Of a stretch of 64,000 bases of DNA, positions 61,001 through 64,000 are shown in pieces. The DNA lies in the NCBI GenBank assembly GCA_025267735.1, contig CM046294.1:7598001-7662000 (forward strand), in the 5' to 3' direction. Source of the DNA: Mactra quadrangularis. Lineage: Eukaryota > Mollusca > Bivalvia > Venerida > Mactridae. The translations under genes and the position numbers were made by a program. How positions within the stretch are numbered: position 1 is the first letter of the stretch; each line of letters starts with the position of its first letter. The notes beneath the pieces were generated by a model. That model was not told where the DNA came from and made no database searches. It saw only the letters and a program-made list of their open reading frames with translations.

Positions 61001-62287
61001 ACTGTGAACAACGGCCAGACGATTGTTTGAAGACAGTATTTTGTATCAAGGCGATTTCGAAAGCAGGCCGCCATTTTTGTTAAAGTTAAGCTAAAAACCA
61101 GTAATCCGATTTTTTTCCGGATTTTCGTAAACAGACCATCTCGAGTACGATTTTATTAGTTATTATCAAGCTGTAGACAATTTTCTCGTCACCTTATTAT
61201 AAAAATATGTTAATGTATCCTTTTATTGTTAAATTTATTTGTAAATCGGGAGTAAATTACGTCATGTGATGACACTTTGTTAATTAGTTTTGAATGTTTG
61301 GAGACTCCACTAGGTTTGTTTTTCACACGTCCGGCAGTTAGATAAATGTTTGTGACACGCTCTTAATTCCTAAATTCGTTCAACTGTGACCGCTGTATAC
61401 AGGTAATTTGACAACTGGGATAAGATAGAAATACTATACAAAAGGTCAGAGTAGTGAGAATTTGTTGAGTGCATTTGTTAATGTTGAGGGCATAGCATGA
61501 AATGTAGCTGCAAACAAAAAATCACTGATTTCTTTGTTTTAGTCATTCTTTGTTCAAAGTTTTGTTTTATTAATTTATAGTCACAACTTCAATATGATAA
61601 TGTGAATAATGAATTAAGGTTGAAAATAAAAACAATTTTAATTATCAATTCATGCTAAATTCGTTCAACTGTGACCGCTGTATACAGGTAATTTGGCAAC
61701 TGGGATAAGATAGAAATATTATACAAAAGGTCAGAGTAGTGAGAATTTGTAGAGTGCAATTGTTAATGTTGAGGGCATAGCATGAAATGTAGCTGCAAAC
61801 AAAAAATCACTGATTTCTTTGTTTTAGTCATTCTTTGTTCAAAATTTTGTTTTATTCATTTTATGTCACAACTTCAATAATGATAATGTGAATAATGAAT
61901 TAAGGTTGAAAATAAAAACAATTTTAATGATTAATTCATGTTAATTATGAACTCTGTCTCTCAAGTCTAACGAAACATGGCCCGTTTGTTCCTCCCTCCG
62001 AACAAAGGCCACCTGTGAACAAAGGCCACTTTTCTCTTTTCCCTTGGCCGGCCGTTGTTCACAGGTTGGACTGTAATTGATTAACAGGTAAGCTAATGAC
62101 TTGGCCTTTCCAGGAATGGTGAGTAGGTTGACTGACTGCTGTAAAATGTTATGGCATTAAATTCAACAAAAAATGTAATCAATTACTTTTATTGTTTTCA
62201 TTTACAGACAACACTGAAGATGTAAATTCTCAAATGACAGATTTGAATCTTCAAAATGGAGGTTCAGCTATGAGGTATACCAGGTAG
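37092..62287 (+). CDS. CCDC50 (Ymer) homologue, 3' end uncertain
   Basis: Exons: 37092-37158 (ATG, MAEGGGTDNGKNTMPIRGKV), 43158-43181 (24-nt microexon), 44454-44499, 53694-53752, 55575-55713, 56496-56589, 57175-57252, 59754-59904 and 62208-62287. The phases agree throughout, giving 245 residues if the frame ends at the TAG (62285-62287). A donor at 62275 (AG/GTATAC) or 62284 (CAG/GTAGTG) would instead continue past the window, as vertebrate CCDC50 length suggests. ESWAVHEDGAFAYQLQNEE and the following NRHYGMNRFNRRTVREDIPI match the CCDC50 N-terminal domain (family: [20 protein letters not shown]). It then becomes a charged helix with repeated DExxAKxxxExE motifs like CCDC50 ubiquitin-binding (MIU) motifs. 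Vertebrate CCDC50 is a cytoplasmic ubiquitin-binding protein of EGFR and NF-kB signalling. The exon 1 and microexon links are the least certain. Confidence 0.83.
37428..38330. mobile_element. 903-bp Mutator-like foldback element with 9-bp TSD
   Basis: It is flanked by perfect direct repeats aggattatc (37419-37427 and 38331-38339). The inverted arms of ~115 bp contain the tandem unit 'agtcatttctccacttttt' and are nearly identical after the first ~10 bp. A 9-bp duplication with long TIRs fits the Mutator (MULE) superfamily. The interior is AT-rich with no open transposase. Confidence 0.85.
39382..39675 (+). repeat. Full-length SINE-A with 9-bp target duplication
   Basis: The tRNA-like head 'gatagcgcagttggtagcgc' (A box) and 'gggtttgaatcccacccggg' (B box) lead to the family body and an (AATA)n tail. 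The flanks are the perfect direct repeat cagatatcc (39373-39381 and 39676-39684). Intact boxes and duplication mark this as the youngest SINE here and a master-like example. Confidence 0.9.
39690..40110. repeat. Uninterrupted copy of the 2326-3030 repeat
   Basis: It shares 'gatgacctttgtgt', 'accaatcaatg', 'tgtagctttcatct', 'ttttaaaagcaaagg' and 'gtaatcagattggt' in the same order as 2326-2575 plus 2831-3030. Confidence 0.65.
40495..40730 (-). repeat. SINE-C copy
   Basis: Runs from 'gtctgctgccatatacatg' to 'gagtttgaaccagggaccac' (reverse B box) and a tRNA-like head 'taccactggatcactgctc'. Confidence 0.75.
41364..41570 (-). repeat. SINE-C copy
   Basis: Contains 'catgtacatggtcatccgac', 'acagtacccatttacacatg', 'ggaacagctgtagataaatt' and 'agtggggtttgaaacccag'. 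Confidence 0.75.
42745..42870 (+). repeat. SINE-B copy
   Basis: 'agctagctcagttggtagct', then 'gatcaaggggccataggtt', 'gggcatactttcatgg' and 'ctattctccc'. It is 3' truncated. Confidence 0.7.
43158..43181 (+). other. 24-nt microexon of the CCDC50-like gene
   Basis: It is flanked by 'cactatag' and a strong 'ggtaagt'. It encodes D-GFPAIET across the junctions and has the same phase on both sides, so inclusion or skipping keeps the frame. Probably a regulated cassette exon, but short enough that chance cannot be excluded. Confidence 0.5.
43860..44070 (-). repeat. SINE-C copy
   Basis: 'gtcttctttcatatacatgt', 'tcacccatttacgtc', 'ggaacaactgtaggtaaatt', ending near 'tggatgttgaatccagaac'. Confidence 0.7.
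44922..45140 (+). repeat. SINE-A copy, 5' truncated
   Basis: It starts at the B box 'gggtttgaatcccacttggg' and continues with the family body to 'taaaatagcctaaatagtg'. The A-box half is missing. Confidence 0.8.
45466..45600. mobile_element. MITE related to 24775-24985
   Basis: 'actgtcagtggcgcatacc', then 'ctgctgatttaaatactc', is mirrored by 'ccaaatatttaaatcag' at the right. It is followed directly by a SINE-A tail fragment (45601-45680). Confidence 0.6.
45820..45892. mobile_element. ~80-bp hairpin element, copy 1
   Basis: The arms 'tgggtttagctcaaaacagt' and 'tttttgcgctaaacccc' pair around 'gtaactcac' and 'tgagttatgac', with 'tcttttcttatat' as loop. Confidence 0.85.
46181..46256. mobile_element. 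~80-bp hairpin element, copy 2
   Basis: 'agggcgagtttaatgctaaa' and 'ccactaaaccctc' pair, with 'tggtcgtaactcact' and 'tagttacgacca' inside. Same loop type as copy 1. Confidence 0.85.
46437..46514. mobile_element. ~80-bp hairpin element, copy 3 (loop inverted)
   Basis: 'gcaggtttagtgcaaaacag' pairs with 'cgttttgggctaaacccgc'. The loop reads 'atataagaaaaga', the reverse of copies 1 and 2, so this copy inserted the other way round. Confidence 0.85.
47262..47440. mobile_element. ~150-180 bp MITE, copy 1
   Basis: 'gtttcctaatagcctatctc' to 'atgtccttaggaaac' is an imperfect palindrome with 'cccctggtacc' and 'gtaccaggga' inside. It matches 62381-62503. Confidence 0.7.
48030..48106. mobile_element. 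~80-bp hairpin element, copy 4
   Basis: 'cgcaggtttagggcaaaacg' pairs with 'atgtgcttaaacccgcaata'. The inner arms are 'gtaactcactcttc' and 'gagtcataactc'. Confidence 0.8.
48532..48543. promoter_or_regulatory. NRF-1-type palindrome
   Basis: TGCGCATGCGCC matches the NRF-1 consensus and sits about 350 bp before the candidate 48892 ATG. A similar TGCGCATGCGCG is at 30559-30570. Confidence 0.45.
48892..49993 (+). CDS. Candidate spliced 34-codon micro-ORF nested in a CCDC50-like intron
   Basis: Exon 48892-48933 reads ATG to MFSSNKFDYGPRLQ and ends at a CAG/GTATGT donor. The next exon starts at 49931 after TTACTTTCAG and reads VADILKCAIMMILRWLGNRL, then TAA (49991-49993). AATAAA at 50009 and 50067 could end the transcript. 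Phases agree, and an NRF-1 motif lies upstream. Against it: the peptide is tiny, both exons lie inside a possible transposable element, and it may be non-coding RNA or chance. Confidence 0.25.
50815..51845. repeat. ~390-bp satellite, about 2.6 copies
   Basis: 'aaaaagttcggtgacctat' recurs ending near 51060, 51447 and 51837 (period 387-390), and 'gtgggtggggta' at 50820, 51190 and 51580. Intervening blocks ('ggcgggaaatt', 'tcatctttaaatggctgt') also repeat. Confidence 0.85.
52208..52767. mobile_element. 560-bp hAT-like element with 8-bp TSD
   Basis: The termini 'taggggtgtaac' and 'gtaacacccctaa' are inverted. The flanks are the perfect direct repeat aaacttat (52200-52207 and 52768-52775). The interior starts with tandem 'attgcaatatattgcaata' motifs and ends with 'aaccggtatatcggttaacc'. 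No transposase. Confidence 0.88.
53790..53995 (-). repeat. SINE-C copy
   Basis: 'gtctgctcccatgtacatat', 'gcaggtgattcctcacagta', 'ctgtaggtaaatttatttgc' and 'agtggggttcgaacttgtg' (reverse B box), directly after the 53694-53752 exon. Confidence 0.75.
54132..54260. repeat. 44-bp tandem repeat, ~2.9 copies
   Basis: The unit starting 'catgattcttatttctcttg' begins at 54132, 54176 and 54220, with one base difference between the first two copies. Confidence 0.92.
54620..54698. mobile_element. ~80-bp hairpin element, copy 5 (loop inverted)
   Basis: 'cgtgggcttggcgcaaaaca' pairs with 'cgttttgcacaaagcctatg'. The inner arms are 'gtcgtaactca' and 'taagttacgac'. Loop orientation is as in copy 3. Confidence 0.85.
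55800..56065 (-). repeat. SINE-B copy, inverted
   Basis: It ends with 'gagtgctactgattgagcta' (reverse A-box side). 'catgaccaaactttac' and 'gacccataaccctttgat' are reverse complements of the 4292 copy. Confidence 0.7.
57395..57594. repeat. ~60-bp tandem repeat, 3-4 copies
   Basis: Units of 'ttcactgtaatataaagttg', 'aaggcatcagaccactaaat' and 'ctatctgtctaaa' are repeated between CCDC50-like exons. The first unit is more diverged. Confidence 0.88.
58177..58411. mobile_element. ~235-bp MITE, copy 2 (relative of 31698-31949)
   Basis: 'gttttttctcaactgtcaac', then 'gaataattttacggtgaatg', at the left and 'caatcaccgtgaaattattc', then 'tttgacagtttagaaaaaat', at the right. The core matches the other copy in inverted orientation ('aattaggccaccagt'). 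Confidence 0.82.
60298..60556 (+). mobile_element. 255-bp element 'ACCCCCGCTTCGAAGAAG', copy 2
   Basis: Near identical to 2576-2830 from 'acccccgcttcgaagaag' to 'agctcacagatttacttgt', with a small difference around 'catatttctcacagcagggg'. Confidence 0.85.
60648..60833 (+). repeat. SINE-B copy
   Basis: 'agcccagcttctcagtttgt', then 'gggtttgattccttggcagg' (B-box region), 'gcatactcatgtgcagtttt' and 'cattctctctcctgtcaatg'. Confidence 0.75.
60836..62073. mobile_element. 1.24-kb TA-flanked element with GGCCAC-rich ends
   Basis: The left end 'cagtccaacttgtgctaacg' and right end 'cgttgttcacaggttggactg' are inverted repeats, with TA on each side (60834-60835, 62074-62075). The ends carry many 'ggccacctg' motifs. 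The core holds a 285-bp tandem duplication and no open frame. The TA duplication suggests a Tc1/mariner-type origin. Confidence 0.75.
61370..61938. repeat. 285-bp direct duplication inside the 1.24-kb element
   Basis: Two copies (61370-61654 and 61655-61938) both start 'ctaaattcgttcaactgtga'. They differ at only a few positions, including small indels, so the duplication is recent. Confidence 0.92.
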
Positions 62288-62380
62288 TGGGTTTAGAATA
62301 CTAACATGTAGTCATAGAAACTTATAAATGTATTGTCATGGTGCTTACTTACAAATTATTGGCTTAATTCAGTGGCTGGT

Positions 62381-62503
62381 TTCCTAACCATATCGCTAGC
62401 TAGCGCTTTGCTCCCTGATACCCTGGATTTTTTATCACATAGTTATTACATTTGGTGTAAGAAGGGTATCAGCAGACAAAGAGCTAGGTAACAATATCCT
62501 TGG
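62381..62503. mobile_element. ~125-150 bp MITE, copy 2
   Basis: 'gtttcctaaccatatcgcta' to 'aatatccttggcaaac' is an imperfect palindrome ('ctgataccctgg', 'agggtatcag') and matches 47262-47440. Confidence 0.7.
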
Positions 62504-63599
62504 CAAACTGTCCACATCACAGCTCTGATGGTAATGCTGCTAAGAAGATCGTAAAACTGAACTATGTTGCATTAAAGAAAACATGTTTATTTTAGCTAGA
62601 GCAAATAAACCTATGTTAATGAGACCCTTTGGCCCATTTCAAATCTAGAAAAAAATGTTTTTAACTTTTGGATGTACGTCTTCGTAATTTTTGCAAGACA
62701 AATTAGAGAAGTGATTTATTAAGCCTACAAATTACTAACTAGATTTTACTAATCATCAACTTAATGTGTGATTCATTTATCTATAGTATGGATACAATGA
62801 TTTGTATCACTCACAAAAATGTTCCAACGAATAGAAATAGAGCAAGTATAGTGGAAGGACATGTGTTTAGGGATCCAGAGGTTGCAGGTTCAAACCCAGT
62901 TTGCCTGTTATCAAATCCTACATTTCAAATAAAAAATGTGTTAAATTATCATTTCTTCCCTTTGTAGATACTTGTAGTTTAATGTTTAGATGTTGTTAGT
63001 GGTGTCTAATATCACTTCTTTATGTACAGACAGAGCATACATAAGCCAGAGACTTTTTCTTTAACCTTTTACTGGTCAGTATGTTGGCAAATATTGGCCA
63101 TACTTTCACCTTAAGGCGTTAGGGATATTTCAAGATGCTCTTATTTCATAACTAATTGACTGACAGATAATGCAACATGACCAAATTATCCCTGGGTGAT
63201 CATCTATCAGAAAAACTCATTTTCACCCCAATCCCAGTTACCATGGCAATGCTAGGCTTTTCGGGCCTACTCTTAAGTGAAAATCACTAAATCCTGTTAA
63301 AAACACTAATTTTAAGTCCTGTTGCAGCGGTAATAATAATGACAATGACTTGTATTACTTAAGGTTACTCATTTGAATAAATCCTATCTACAACAATTAC
63401 TAACATTTGGTGAAAGTTGACTGTATACTGCTGTTAATTGTTTATTTCTTAGATCTTTATTTTCAATGATTTCCGTATAAGCATTGCTTTTCGTTTTTCA
63501 TTTTACGTAGTTTATTATTTGTAATGTTGAATCAAACCTTAATTTTTTAACTTTTTATGCTAGGTTTACATCTGGCCACGATCTCCCTGATTAGCCAGA
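62504..63599. other. Non-coding stretch after the last visible CCDC50-like exon
   Basis: AATAAA at 62604 could end a short isoform using the 62285 stop codon. A tRNA-like B box 'ggttcaaaccc' at about 62888 suggests a degraded SINE. Nothing else is recognised. Confidence 0.45.
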
Positions 63600-64000
63600 G
63601 GCTAAAAAATCGGGGAGCTCTACGATTAAATGGTATACTCCACGTTCTGTTATGCTTCCCTACGAAATCAGCACGTTTTGTTGCGCTCTACTGCGCTTTG
63701 GTACGATCGAGCCCACGATTTGCATCACGTTCTGTTACGCTTTGTTGCGATCAACACGATTGGCTTCCACGCTCCACCACGTTCCGTTACATCCTGTTAA
63801 GATCTCCCACGACAAAGCCGCTTTGTTGCGATCTCCTGCGATTTGACCTACAATTTGAGACAAATGACCAAGTTTCAAGTCACGATTTGATATTTAAACA
63901 AGAAATTATTCTTTCACAGCGACGCGGGATGAAAAAATGTGTCCACGCTGGTCCCGATCTGTTGGGATTGTACTCCAGGTTCTGTTACATTCTGTTACGC
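63600..64000. repeat. Degenerate ~25-bp repeat field at the window end
   Basis: Variants of 'cacgttctgttacgctttgt' plus 'tgcgatc' recur at 63640, 63678, 63728, 63777, 63820 and 63980. The stretch is richer in CG dinucleotides than its surroundings. It continues past the window end, so the element type cannot be judged. Confidence 0.6.

Larger units (their letters stand above)
59905..62207. other. CCDC50-like intron 8, 2.3 kb
   Basis: Mostly transposable elements: the 60298 copy, a SINE-B copy and the 1.2-kb TA-flanked element. No exon-like sequence in the remainder. Confidence 0.75.

Overview
This is an animal nuclear DNA window. It is AT-rich, with short exons, GT-AG introns and dense non-autonomous repeats. 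Several tRNA-derived SINE families and exons diverged from vertebrate homologues suggest a lophotrochozoan, most likely a mollusc (inference, not proven). There is no prokaryotic operon structure, CRISPR array, rRNA or free-standing tRNA gene, and I saw no open reverse-transcriptase or transposase gene.

Four protein-coding genes can be assembled exon by exon with consistent splice phases. (1) About 3.1-19.75 kb, + strand: the 3' part (13 exons, 1215 codons, 5' end missing) of an AFAP1-family actin-filament-associated adaptor. It has a proline-rich SH3-ligand segment, two PH domains, a coiled coil and a long acidic Asn/Asp-rich tail. (2) 24.5-35.2 kb, - strand: a complete 8-exon gene for a 408-residue secreted, probably GPI-anchored, cysteine-rich protein of no family I recognise. 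It is built from two ~180-residue repeats whose three intron positions, phases and internal exon sizes match. (3) 25.4-26.4 kb, + strand: a two-exon, 192-residue unrecognised protein nested antisense in the last intron of gene 2, behind a promoter packed with ACGT/CRE cores. (4) 37.1-62.3 kb, + strand, possibly running off the window: a CCDC50 (Ymer) homologue with a 24-nt microexon and a series of exons each carrying one ubiquitin-interacting-like (MIU-like) helix repeat.

Layout: 1-3.1 kb is repeat-rich intron or upstream DNA of gene 1. 19.9-24.5 kb is the convergent intergenic region between genes 1 and 2. 35.2-37.1 kb is the head-to-head region between genes 2 and 4. Introns hold most of the repeats: at least three tRNA-derived SINE families; two hAT-like elements with perfect 8-bp target duplications; a Mutator-like foldback element with a 9-bp duplication; TA-flanked Tc1/mariner-type elements; an ~80-bp hairpin element in five copies; two copies of an element carrying a perfect CRE and CCAAT boxes; and a possible 3.4-kb TTAA-flanked element containing a ~390-bp satellite and a spliced micro-ORF.

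The genes do not form one pathway. Gene 1 acts at the actin cytoskeleton and Src signalling, gene 4 in ubiquitin-linked signalling, and gene 2 at the cell surface. Gene 3 is of unknown function with a polybasic, cysteine-containing C-terminus.
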